A stretch of DNA of 8,831 nucleotides, from NCBI GenBank assembly GCA_003170115.1, contig PMZS01000033.1, forward strand, positions 1 through 8,831, given 5' to 3'. Position 1 is the stretch's first letter, and the number at the start of each line of letters is the position of its first letter. Below are positions 1 through 6,837 of this stretch, one piece after another. This stretch comes from Spirochaetaceae bacterium (lineage in GTDB: Bacteria; Spirochaetota; Spirochaetia; SZUA-6; Fen-1364). The position numbers and the translations under genes were made by a program. The notes beneath the pieces were generated by a model that had not been told where the DNA came from, did no database searches, and saw only the letters and a program-made list of their open reading frames with translations.

Positions 1-2
1 GA

Positions 3-383
3 GCGTACCACGCGATTCCCGTCGACCGCGACGAGATCGAGCGAAAAACGATGAAACGTCTCTTCAGTCTTCTCGGCGAGGGCCGTTCAGTTCTCATGTT
101 TCCGGAAGGCACCCGGTCACGCACGGGAGAGCTCCGCGATTTGAAACCGGGGCTCGGTTTCACCGCCCTGAAAAGCGGCACGACAATCGTCCCCGTGTAC
201 GTCACCGGGACGGATCGCCTTTTCGAATGCCTTCTGAGGCGCGTGAAGCTCTCGGTTCGCATCGGTCCTCCGATCCGCGTCGATGCGAACCGGCCCGCGG
301 AAGACCGGAAAGACGAGTACCGCGTTCTGACCGGAATGGTTCGGAGCGCTCTCGGGATGCTCAAAGATGAAGCGGAAGCTTGA
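3..383 (+). CDS. plsC: 1-acyl-sn-glycerol-3-phosphate acyltransferase, C-terminal part (5' end outside window)
   Basis: This is the last 126 codons of a PlsC/LPLAT-family acyltransferase. The frame is open from the first base, so the gene starts upstream and the internal ATG at 51 is not its start. The family transfers an acyl chain to lysophosphatidic acid at the inner face of the cytoplasmic membrane, giving phosphatidic acid for phospholipid synthesis. Visible motifs are the motif II region (AYHAIPVDRD, the first residues in the window), motif III FPEGTRSR (substrate phosphate binding) and motif IV IVPVYVTG. The catalytic NHxSxxD motif I must lie upstream and cannot be checked. The stop codon lies 17 bp inside ispH, so the two genes are probably translated together. 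Family assignment is secure; the exact acyl substrate is inferred. Confidence 0.9.
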   Translation, partial: AYHAIPVDRDEIERKTMKRLFSLLGEGRSVLMFPEGTRSRTGELRDLKPGLGFTALKSGTTIVPVYVTGTDRLFECLLRRVKLSVRIGPPIRVDANRPAEDRKDEYRVLTGMVRSALGMLKDEAEA

Positions 384-1233
384 GATTCTCACGTCTCCCC
401 ACGCGGGCTACTGCTTCGGCGTGAAGCGCGCGATGCGGCTCATCGAGCAGGGGCTCGCGTGCTTCGGGGCGCCGATCTTCACACTCGGCGACGTCATTCA
501 CAATCCCCAGGAGGTCGAGCGCCTCGAGGCGCTCGGCGTTCGCCCCGTCGCCTCTCTCGACGACGTTCAAGAGGGGGGGACCCTCGTCCTGCGCGCCCAC
601 CGCGTCCACCCCGAGCTGATCCGGGAGGCGGAACGGCGCGGTATCCGCATTCTCGACGCGACGTGTCCGTTCGTCCGGCGAAGCCAGCATTTCGTCAAGC
701 AGTTCGGCGAGGAATCGTGCCCGGTCATTATCATCGGCGATCGAGAGCATCCCGAGGTCCAGGGGATCGCGGGCCACGCGGGAGCCGGCGTCATCATTGT
801 CAAGGACGCGGCAGAAGCCGCGGCGCTCGCACCCCTCGAGCGCGCGGGTGTCGTCATTCAGACGACGTTCGCCCGGGAGGAGGCGGAGAAGATCATCGAC
901 GTGCTCGCCGCGCGGGTCGACGACCTGCGGGTGCAGGATACGATCTGCCAGGCGACGGAGGCCCGACGCGAGGCGGCCCTTGCCCTCGCGCAGAGAGTCG
1001 ATCTCATGCTCGTCGTCGGCGGCAAGAACAGCTCCAATACGAAACGTCTCTTTCAGCTATGCGTCGATGCGCGGGTGCCCGCGCGGTTCATCGAGTCCGC
1101 CGATGAGATCGACCCCGGTTGGTTCGCGTCGACCCGCAGAATCGGTCTGACGACCGGAACCTCGACGCCGGATTGGCTCATCGACGCGGTGCTCAAGAGA
1201 CTCGAAGAGATATCCGCGTGTCCCCCTCCTTGA
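367..1233 (+). CDS. ispH: 4-hydroxy-3-methylbut-2-enyl diphosphate reductase (IspH/LytB)
   Basis: The 288-aa protein is an IspH [4Fe-4S] reductase, which converts HMBPP to IPP and DMAPP in the last step of the MEP isoprenoid pathway. The three cluster cysteines are C16 (GYCFGVKRA), C100 (DATCPFV) and C194 (DTICQATEARR). Substrate-site residues are also in place: H45 (IHN), H78, H128 and E130 (EHPEVQG), T166-T167, the NSSNTKRL block around 221-228, and the C-terminal GTSTPDWLI. Length fits the short Gram-positive-type form (about 280-290 aa) rather than the 316-aa E. coli enzyme. The start overlaps the plsC stop by 17 bp; only a weak purine run precedes it, which suggests translational coupling. 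One oddity: the usual AHGV around the active-site histidine reads AHRV here, with arginine for glycine. ispH next to rpsA is a recurrent bacterial arrangement. Confidence 0.96.
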   Translation: MKRKLEILTSPHAGYCFGVKRAMRLIEQGLACFGAPIFTLGDVIHNPQEVERLEALGVRPVASLDDVQEGGTLVLRAHRVHPELIREAERRGIRILDATCPFVRRSQHFVKQFGEESCPVIIIGDREHPEVQGIAGHAGAGVIIVKDAAEAAALAPLERAGVVIQTTFAREEAEKIIDVLAARVDDLRVQDTICQATEARREAALALAQRVDLMLVVGGKNSSNTKRLFQLCVDARVPARFIESADEIDPGWFASTRRIGLTTGTSTPDWLIDAVLKRLEEISACPPP

Positions 1234-1258
1234 ACGCGCGCGCTCCGCGAGAAATCCC

Positions 1259-1287
1259 TTGCGTCTCCGCCCGTAAGCCTCTATCAT
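1259..1287 (+). promoter_or_regulatory. sigma70-like promoter of rpsA
   Basis: TTGCGT at 1259-1264 and TATCAT at 1282-1287 are separated by 17 bases and lie in the 93-base gap between ispH and rpsA. Transcription would start near 1294 and leave a leader of roughly 30 nt that holds the strong ribosome binding site AGGAGG at 1311-1316. This would allow S1 to be made well above the level of plsC-ispH. Seen by eye; not tested. Confidence 0.65.
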
Positions 1288-1326
1288 AAATCGTTCTGAT
1301 TCCACAGCTAAGGAGGAGATCGATCA

Positions 1327-3270
1327 ATGCAGGAAGAGAAGCGTCTTGACGCACAGCAGGGTCTCCCGCTCGCGGGAGAAGAATCGACAGGGAAAGGTGG
1401 TGACGCAGCACGTAGCACGACCTCGCGGAGCTATCTCGGTATCTTCGAGAAAGTCTCTCCGGAGGAGCTTTCCGGCGCCGATTTGCAGAGCGCCGACTGG
1501 GACAGCATCCTGAGCGACATAAACCGCAAAGCCGCGGAGCTCCAGGAAGGCAATATCGTCAAGGGAACCGTCTACGAGGTGACCGAGAACGAGATCATCG
1601 TCAACGTCGGGTTCAAGAGCGAGGGCTCGATTCCGCGGATCGAGTTTTCCAACGCCCCCACCGTCCAGAAGGGGGACATTTTCGACGTTTACCTCGAAAA
1701 GATGGAGAACCAGGACGGCCTCATCGTCCTCTCGAAGGAGAAGGCCGACTTTATCAAGGCGTGGGACGACATCAAGGATGCGTACGACAAGCGCCTCACG
1801 GCCAAGGCGCGCGTCGATCACCGGATCAAAGGCGGCCTCGTCGTGAAGCTGATGGGAGTCGATGCGTTCCTGCCCGGGTCCCAGATAGCGCTCCGGCAGG
1901 TGCCCGATCTCGACGAGCTTATCGGCCAGGATCTCGAATGCAAGATCATCAAGCTCAACAAACGCCGCCGCAATATCGTCGTTTCGCGGCGCGTCGTTCT
2001 CGAGGAGGAGCGCGACGAGAAGAAGAAGAAACTTCTCGCGGAGCTCTCCGTGGGACAGGAACGCGAGGGGATCGTCAAGAACATCACCGATTTCGGCGCC
2101 TTCGTCGATCTCGGCGGTATCGACGGTCTGCTTCACCTGACCGATCTGACATGGGGAAGGGTGAGCCATCCGTCGGAAGTCGTCGCGATCGGCGACAAGC
2201 TCAAGGTGAAGATTCTCGATTTCGACCGCGAGCGCGAACGCATATCGCTCGGGCTCAAGCAGCTGACGCCGTACCCGTGGGAAGGGGTCGATCAGCGGTA
2301 TCCGGTCGGCACGAAGATCCGCGGCAAGGTGGTTTCGATCACCGATTACGGCGCGTTCGTCGAGCTGGAGAAGGGCATCGAGGGCCTCGTCCACATCTCC
2401 GAGATGTCGTGGACGCGACACGTGAAGCATCCGTCGAAGGTCGTCGCGATCGGCGACACCGTCGAGGCGATCGTTCTCAACGTCGACAAGGAGCACGAGA
2501 AGATTTCTCTCGGCCTCAAGCAGCTCGAGCCCGATCCTTGGAAGGCGCTCGAGAGCAAGTATCCTCCCGGAACCCGCCTCAAGGGAAAGGTGAGAAACCT
2601 CACGAATTTCGGCGCCTTCGTCGAGATCGAGGACGGAATCGACGGGCTCGTCCACATATCCGACATGTCGTGGGCGAAGCGCGTGCGTCATCCGTCCGAG
2701 GCGGTCCGCAAGGGTGACGAGCTCGAGGTCGTTGTCCTCGAGATCGACAGCTCCAAACGGCGTATCAGCCTCGGCATGAAACAGACGAAGGAAAATCCGT
2801 GGAACGAGCTCGCGAAAGAGTTCAACATCGGGACGGAGCTCGGCGGGAGAATCACGAGGCTCCTCGACCGCGGCGCCGTCGTCGAGCTCAAGCAGGACGT
2901 CGAGGGGTTCGTGCCGCTGTCACACCTCGGCGTCGATAACCTCAGAAAGCCATCCGATCATTTCGACGTCGGCATGGACATACCGCTGAAGGTCATCAAA
3001 ATCGATCCGCAGAACAAGCGAATCGTCCTGAGCGTGAACGCGTATCTCGAGGGCAGGTCCGTTGACGAGATCGATGCGTTCCGGAAGAAGTTTCCGAGAC
3101 GCGAGGGCGCGGACACCGACAAGCTTGGGGCGCGGCAGGGAAGGACCGACGAGACGACCGAGCCGGCCGAGTACGATATCGACGAAGGCTACGAAGACGA
3201 GGTTGTGCCCGGCGAGGAAACTCCCGGGGGCGGCGCGGAGCCTGCGGGGGAGGGCCCTGCGGGCGCCTGA
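1327..3270 (+). CDS. rpsA: 30S ribosomal protein S1, six S1 domains
   Basis: The 647-aa protein is ribosomal protein S1, the RNA-binding protein that brings mRNA to the 30S subunit. Six S1 (OB-fold) domains can be followed: about 73-138, 156-222, 242-311, 326-397, 413-484 and 500-568. Domains 3-5 carry the typical pattern, for example ITDYGAFVELEKGIEGLVHI with MSW and a closing RISLGLKQL-type strand. Domains 1-2 are the divergent pair that binds the ribosome in E. coli S1, and domain 6 is weaker. Compared with E. coli S1 (557 aa) it has a longer N-terminal lead (about 70 residues) and an acidic, Gly/Pro/Glu-rich tail from about 600 onward. The start is set by AGGAGG ten bases upstream. Its own promoter precedes it and a terminator hairpin follows 31 bases after the stop. 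Confidence 0.97.
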   Translation: MQEEKRLDAQQGLPLAGEESTGKGGDAARSTTSRSYLGIFEKVSPEELSGADLQSADWDSILSDINRKAAELQEGNIVKGTVYEVTENEIIVNVGFKSEGSIPRIEFSNAPTVQKGDIFDVYLEKMENQDGLIVLSKEKADFIKAWDDIKDAYDKRLTAKARVDHRIKGGLVVKLMGVDAFLPGSQIALRQVPDLDELIGQDLECKIIKLNKRRRNIVVSRRVVLEEERDEKKKKLLAELSVGQEREGIVKNITDFGAFVDLGGIDGLLHLTDLTWGRVSHPSEVVAIGDKLKVKILDFDRERERISLGLKQLTPYPWEGVDQRYPVGTKIRGKVVSITDYGAFVELEKGIEGLVHISEMSWTRHVKHPSKVVAIGDTVEAIVLNVDKEHEKISLGLKQLEPDPWKALESKYPPGTRLKGKVRNLTNFGAFVEIEDGIDGLVHISDMSWAKRVRHPSEAVRKGDELEVVVLEIDSSKRRISLGMKQTKENPWNELAKEFNIGTELGGRITRLLDRGAVVELKQDVEGFVPLSHLGVDNLRKPSDHFDVGMDIPLKVIKIDPQNKRIVLSVNAYLEGRSVDEIDAFRKKFPRREGADTDKLGARQGRTDETTEPAEYDIDEGYEDEVVPGEETPGGGAEPAGEGPAGA

Positions 3271-3301
3271 GCCTTTGTGCGAGCCTGAGCGCGAATGAGC
3301 A

Positions 3302-3334
3302 CGAGAGGGTGGGAATCCACCCTCTCGGCATTTT
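3302..3334 (+). terminator. Rho-independent terminator after rpsA
   Basis: A perfect 11-bp stem, CGAGAGGGTGG (3302-3312) with CCACCCTCTCG (3317-3327), closes a GAAT loop and is followed by GCATTTTC. The T run is only four bases, so termination may be partial. It lies between rpsA and mtaB and argues against starting mtaB at the upstream in-frame ATG at 3295, which would translate through the hairpin. Confidence 0.82.
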
Positions 3335-3353
3335 CGGCCGACGTTTCGGAGAC

Positions 3354-3360
3354 GGCGGTG
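3354..3360 (+). promoter_or_regulatory. Ribosome binding site deciding the mtaB start
   Basis: GGCGGTG lies six bases before the ATG at 3367. It is a moderate site, but it supports this start over the ATG at 3295, which sits before the terminator hairpin and has no comparable site. No convincing -10/-35 pair was found between the hairpin and this site. Confidence 0.5.
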
Positions 3361-3366
3361 ACAAGC

Positions 3367-4692
3367 ATGGAGAAGACCTTCTCGATTATCACAATCGGGT
3401 GCAAGCTCAACCAGTTCGAAACAGAGGCCCTGGCATCGTCCTTCCTGGCGCACGGGTTCGTGATTGTCCCGGCCGACCAGGAGGCTGACGCCTACGTGAT
3501 CAATACCTGCACCGTCACGTCCCGGGCGGACCACAAGGCGCGCTCCATGATCCGCGGGATTGCCCGCGAGCACCCAGGGACCCCCCTGATCGTCACCGGG
3601 TGCTCCGCACAGACGGAATCGGAGGCTCTCTCCGCCCTGGCCTGCAACATCGTCGTGGTTCCGCAGTCCGAGAAGTCGAGGCTGCTGGAGCTTCCCCTGG
3701 CCCTGCTGAGAAGCCTCGATGCCGGTAAAGAGCCAGGCGCCAATCCGCGCGCGTTGCTGGATACCGAGTCCGCCGCAGACCCTTTTGCTTTTGCTCCCAC
3801 CGATTATTCATTCCACACGCGCGCGTTTCTGAAGATCCAGGACGGCTGCGACTGCCGCTGCGCGTACTGTCGGGTCCCGCTGGCCCGGGGCCGATCCGTG
3901 AGCCTGGAGCTGCGGGAAGTGCTGGGTCGTGCCGCGGCTCTGGAATCGCGGGGCAGAAGGGAAATCGTTCTCACCGGCGTGAACATTTCCGCCTGGCGGG
4001 CCGGCGGGACCGGCCTGCCGGGCCTCCTCCGTGAGCTCCTGCGCTCCACCAGCCGCGCGCGGATTCGTCTCACTTCGCTGGAGCCGGAATCCCTCACCTC
4101 GGAACTGGTGGAGGTCCTGGCTGAGCCCCGGATATGCCCCCATTTCCACATCCCGGTCCAGTCAGGCTCGGACGGCGTCCTGGTGCGGATGGGTCGCCGC
4201 TATCTTTCGGACAGGGTGAGTGACGGCGTTCAACGACTCAGGGAGGCCCGGGGCGATCCTTTCATTGCCGGGGACTTCATCGTCGGATTCCCTGGAGAAA
4301 CTCAGGAGGATTTCCAGCGGACCCGCGGGATGGTCCAGCGGCTGGAATTCGCGGCTCTTCACGTGTTCCCGTTCTCTTCGAGGCCCGGCACTGCCGCCGC
4401 ATCGATGAAACCGGTGGTGCCTGAACGGATCCGGCGCGAAAGAGCCAGGGAACTCTCCGCACTGGCTGAGGAGCTGTCCGCATCGTATGCGCGGCGCTGG
4501 GTGGGAAGGGAAGTCGAGGTGCTCCTGGAGGGCAAAACCGGCGCTCGCCCCCATGGAGTGACGGGGAACTACCTCAAGGTGACCGTGAATCGAGTACCCC
4601 GCGATGCGTCGATTCCTGGCAAGGTCGTGCGCGCGAAGATCAGCGGCGCGGGCCGCACATGTTCCGCCCGATTCCTGGGTATTGCTGACTGA
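3367..4692 (+). CDS. mtaB: tRNA (N6-L-threonylcarbamoyladenosine37-C2)-methylthiotransferase MtaB
   Basis: The 441-aa protein is a MiaB-family radical-SAM methylthiotransferase. The N-terminal UPF0004 domain has its three cluster cysteines at C12, C48 (NTCTV) and C79 (VTGCSAQ). The radical-SAM CX3CX2C motif is C161, C165, C168 in DGCDCRCAYC, followed by the family's RVPLARG and, later, HIPVQSGSD and VGFPGET. A TRAM RNA-binding domain occupies roughly 378-438. The signature GCKLNQFE places it in the MtaB (YqeV) branch, since MiaB usually has GCQMN and RimO GCPKN. MtaB turns t6A37 into ms2t6A37 in tRNAs reading ANN codons. I chose the ATG at 3367 because MEKTFSIITIGC is the normal family N-terminus. 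The extra 24 codons from 3295 overlap a terminator. Leucine is mostly CTG here, unlike in plsC, ispH and rpsA. Confidence 0.94.
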   Translation: MEKTFSIITIGCKLNQFETEALASSFLAHGFVIVPADQEADAYVINTCTVTSRADHKARSMIRGIAREHPGTPLIVTGCSAQTESEALSALACNIVVVPQSEKSRLLELPLALLRSLDAGKEPGANPRALLDTESAADPFAFAPTDYSFHTRAFLKIQDGCDCRCAYCRVPLARGRSVSLELREVLGRAAALESRGRREIVLTGVNISAWRAGGTGLPGLLRELLRSTSRARIRLTSLEPESLTSELVEVLAEPRICPHFHIPVQSGSDGVLVRMGRRYLSDRVSDGVQRLREARGDPFIAGDFIVGFPGETQEDFQRTRGMVQRLEFAALHVFPFSSRPGTAAASMKPVVPERIRRERARELSALAEELSASYARRWVGREVEVLLEGKTGARPHGVTGNYLKVTVNRVPRDASIPGKVVRAKISGAGRTCSARFLGIAD

Positions 4693-4719
4693 GCGCTGGT
4701 TTTCGACTGGGGTTTGAGC

Positions 4720-4725
4720 TATAAT
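4720..4725 (+). promoter_or_regulatory. -10 element (TATAAT) of the first lipoprotein-barrel module
   Basis: A perfect TATAAT sits 28 bases after the mtaB stop. The best-spaced -35 (TGGTTT at 4697-4702, 17-base spacer) matches the consensus poorly, so an activator may be needed or the promoter is weak. Transcription would start near 4732, about 55 bases before the lipoprotein start. Confidence 0.5.
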
Positions 4726-4740
4726 GAAATACGAACACGA

Positions 4741-4769
4741 GGAACAGTGCGTCATACACGTGATGTTCC
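4741..4769 (+). promoter_or_regulatory. Possible 5'-leader hairpin before the first lipoprotein
   Basis: GGAACA (4741-4746) pairs with TGTTCC (4764-4769). After one mismatch the stem continues with about five more pairs (two of them G-U) around a small loop at 4753-4757. It lies between the predicted transcription start and the ribosome binding site at 4773, so it could protect the mRNA or affect translation. No T run follows, so it is not a terminator. Confidence 0.35.
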
Positions 4770-4772
4770 ATT

Positions 4773-4780
4773 GGCGGAGG
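4773..4780 (+). promoter_or_regulatory. Ribosome binding site deciding the first lipoprotein start
   Basis: GGCGGAGG lies six bases before the ATG at 4787. The same octamer precedes the second lipoprotein (6821-6828). It fixes the start at 4787 rather than at 4724, where the in-frame ATG lies within the TATAAT element. Confidence 0.75.
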
Positions 4781-4786
4781 TTGCCC

Positions 4787-5572
4787 ATGGCGAGGACGAG
4801 AGCTTTTCTGCTGTTCATCGCCGTGCTGCTCGCTCTCACGGGCTGCAAGGCATTTTTCGATTTCAACGCGTTCTCGTCCCTGGACAAGGCCGGCGTTCCC
4901 AACCCGAGCAGGTACCAGGGATCTGGCGGCTTGGCGAACCTCCAGGACGACCTACAGTCCCATGCAATCATGGATGCGCTGAGTGGGGACCCGGCCACAG
5001 TCGCCATCATTCTTGGGCACCTACAAGCTGATTACCACGTCACGACTTTGGATCCGTCAAACTCAACTGAGCAGACTGCCGCAATCCTCTACTCCGATCT
5101 CGCGCTGCAAACCACGAGCGGCGACAAGCTGGTGAACAACGTCGCCGACTTGCTGGCCAATCCTCCGGGCAACATCGGCTCGATCCTCCAATCAATCGTA
5201 CCCGCGGATGTCGCCGCGAACCCGACGAAGTTTGCAAATATGGTAGGCGGCCTGCTTGCGGCGAATGGAGTGTACCATCATCTGGGAAATACGCTCGATC
5301 CGCTCCATCCGCCTCCCGGCATGAACATGGGTGATACTGCGCAGAAAGCGGCGGTGGCATACCTGGTGTTCAAGGTCGAGGATGCAGTTGCCAATGACCC
5401 TCCGGTTCTTGGCGGCGGGTACAACCCGGTGACAGAAATGTTTGAGCTATTGAACAATCAGCCGAACCATATCTCTTCAGGTTTGAGCACGAGTCCGGCG
5501 AATCCACTGAACCCATTGCCGGTCTGGTTGAAAAACATCTTCGACGCCGCAGGCGCTCCGTACCCCGCATGA
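4787..5572 (+). CDS. Hypothetical lipoprotein, module 1
   Basis: The 261-aa protein starts with a clear lipoprotein signal peptide: positively charged MARTR, a hydrophobic stretch, and the lipobox LTGC with the lipidated cysteine at residue 20. Lysine follows the cysteine, so by the E. coli rule nothing would hold it in the inner membrane. I do not recognise a domain in the mature part, which is rich in Ala, Asn and Pro with stretches that look helical. Just after the cysteine it reads CKAFFDFNAFSSL, matching the second lipoprotein (CQAIFTFSPLSGL). A weaker similarity continues later (TEQTAAILYSDL here, AQYTAAQLGIEL there). A barrel gene follows after 31 bases, so the two products probably act together at the outer membrane. 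Longer translation from 4724 would place about 21 residues before the signal peptide and is unlikely. Confidence 0.8.
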   Translation: MARTRAFLLFIAVLLALTGCKAFFDFNAFSSLDKAGVPNPSRYQGSGGLANLQDDLQSHAIMDALSGDPATVAIILGHLQADYHVTTLDPSNSTEQTAAILYSDLALQTTSGDKLVNNVADLLANPPGNIGSILQSIVPADVAANPTKFANMVGGLLAANGVYHHLGNTLDPLHPPPGMNMGDTAQKAAVAYLVFKVEDAVANDPPVLGGGYNPVTEMFELLNNQPNHISSGLSTSPANPLNPLPVWLKNIFDAAGAPYPA

Positions 5573-5603
5573 AAGTCGAAACAAAAGGACGAGGCGCCGC
5601 TTC

Positions 5604-6782
5604 ATGAGAAATTTCATCAGTGTGATGCTGCTCTTCCTCGGTGCGGGCATGGCATTTGCGCACACATTTGACGAGATTCCCTTTGCTCCCATGAGCCCGG
5701 CAGTCCTCGGCCGTGGCGGATCCGCGATTGCGGACGCTCGCGGGTACGACTCGCTTTTCAACAATCCTGCCGGCTTCTCGCGCGATCCCAGCACTTTTAC
5801 CATGAGCTCGACCAGCGCCTGGGTGTATGCCCGCCCGGATGAGCTTATCGGTCTGGCGGGCCAGTTCGCGGGCGGCACCAGCACACCGGCATCCATCTTC
5901 AACTTCCTCAACAACCAGGTTACACGCGGGGGTATCGGGGCTGGCGCCTCCTGGGGCATCGGATACGTGGGCGGCGGGCTCGGGCTTGGCGCATCGATCA
6001 TCCTCGACTCGGTTCTGAGCGGCCCCAGCCTCCTTGGCGTCACCGGGGACCTCACGGGAACAATCGGCTTCATTGGCGGGCTCTCCGTTCCGTTCGAAGT
6101 GGCTGGCTTCAAGGTCCATGTCGGCGGCGACGTACGACCGATGATTCGCGTGCACGTGCCCCTGGACAACCCGGATGCCGTGGGGATGCTCAACGCCCTC
6201 GCCACCGGCCTTGATGTACTCAATTCGCTTGGCTCCGCTCCCGCGCTGTACGGGGTCGGCATCGGCCTGGACGTGGGCGCCATCGCGGAGCTGGGCTGGT
6301 TCAACGTGGGTCTTTCCATCAGGGACCTTGGTGGAACCCAGTTCAGGTACAACACGTCGTCCTTCAGCGCCCTGGAGAGCGCCCTCAGCTCGTCGTTCCA
6401 GTTCCCGACCAGCGGGACCCTCTACACAGCCAACCAGTATGTCATCCCAATGGACATCGGGGTCGGGGTGGCATTCCATCCCGACTTTGGTACATTCAAC
6501 AACATCATCGATCCCTCGATCAGCTTCGACATGCGCAACATCGTCGGCGCTTTCTCCGGTGATGTCTCTCCCTGGACGCTCCTGCACCTGGGCATTGAGA
6601 CGAGGTTTTTCTCCGTGTTCACCGCCCGCGCCGGAATCAACCAGGGCTACCTCACCATGGGCGGCGGGATGAAGTTTCTCGTATTCGATTTCAACTTTGC
6701 TGTATTCACGCGTGAGCTCGGCGTGCACATCGGGGACAAGCCCCTGTCCGGCATGAGCCTGGACGCCTCCGTTCGCTGGTAG
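5604..6782 (+). CDS. Exported outer-membrane beta-barrel protein, FadL-like/UPF0164 type, module 1
   Basis: The 392-aa protein has a classical signal peptide cleaved after AFA (residue 19). Just beyond it comes the pattern LGRGGSAIADARGYDSLFNN followed by PAGF, typical of FadL-like, PorV-like and UPF0164 barrels. The rest alternates Gly-rich and aromatic/hydrophobic strands, for example WGIGYVGGGLGLGASI, and it ends in an amphipathic strand with a final tryptophan (MSLDASVRW), as expected for insertion by the BAM complex. In T. pallidum such FadL-like proteins are thought to carry long-chain fatty acids or other hydrophobic nutrients across the outer membrane; the substrate here is unknown. 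GAGG at 5591-5594, nine bases upstream, supports the start. The gene lies 31 bases after the lipoprotein gene and is very likely co-transcribed with it. It is paralogous to the interrupted gene at 7485-8669. Confidence 0.82.
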   Translation: MRNFISVMLLFLGAGMAFAHTFDEIPFAPMSPAVLGRGGSAIADARGYDSLFNNPAGFSRDPSTFTMSSTSAWVYARPDELIGLAGQFAGGTSTPASIFNFLNNQVTRGGIGAGASWGIGYVGGGLGLGASIILDSVLSGPSLLGVTGDLTGTIGFIGGLSVPFEVAGFKVHVGGDVRPMIRVHVPLDNPDAVGMLNALATGLDVLNSLGSAPALYGVGIGLDVGAIAELGWFNVGLSIRDLGGTQFRYNTSSFSALESALSSSFQFPTSGTLYTANQYVIPMDIGVGVAFHPDFGTFNNIIDPSISFDMRNIVGAFSGDVSPWTLLHLGIETRFFSVFTARAGINQGYLTMGGGMKFLVFDFNFAVFTRELGVHIGDKPLSGMSLDASVRW

Positions 6783-6784
6783 AG

Positions 6785-6800
6785 CGTTTATCCGCAAACG
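6785..6800 (+). repeat. Short inverted repeat in the second module's promoter region
   Basis: CGTTT (6785-6789) and AAACG (6796-6800) are separated by six bases. The repeat begins three bases after the barrel stop and overlaps where a -35 box would lie for the -10 element at 6804. It could be an operator half-site pair or a small hairpin; five pairs can easily occur by chance. Confidence 0.25.
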
Positions 6801-6809
6801 TGCTATAGT
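6801..6809 (+). promoter_or_regulatory. Extended -10 promoter of the second lipoprotein-barrel module
   Basis: TGCTATAGT fits the extended -10 pattern TGnTATAAT with one change. No good -35 is seen at the expected distance, which is common for extended -10 promoters. It resembles the GCTATAAT of module 1. Transcription would start near 6816, about 22 bases before the lipoprotein ATG. Confidence 0.5.
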
Positions 6810-6820
6810 GCGTGAAAATC

Positions 6821-6828
6821 GGCGGAGG
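6821..6828 (+). promoter_or_regulatory. Ribosome binding site deciding the second lipoprotein start
   Basis: GGCGGAGG lies nine bases before the ATG at 6838. It rules in this start over the in-frame GTG at 6808, which falls within the -10 element and would add ten polar residues before the signal peptide. Confidence 0.75.
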
Positions 6829-6837
6829 AACGTCGGC

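Noticed and set aside
1324..2691. 455-codon open frame on the minus strand opposite rpsA
   Set aside because: Its repeated Asp/Leu/Val-rich blocks simply mirror the S1 domain repeats on the other strand.
1761..2717. 318-codon overlapping plus-strand frame inside rpsA
   Set aside because: Arg-rich, low-complexity shadow of the S1 repeats in another frame, with no ribosome binding site or known motif.
2098..2790. DNA-level similarity between successive parts of rpsA
   Set aside because: Explained by the repeated S1 domains 3-5 of the protein, not by a separate repeat element.
3295..3366. N-terminal extension of mtaB from ATG 3295
   Set aside because: It would translate through the terminator hairpin and add residues before the conserved family N-terminus, and it has no ribosome binding site.
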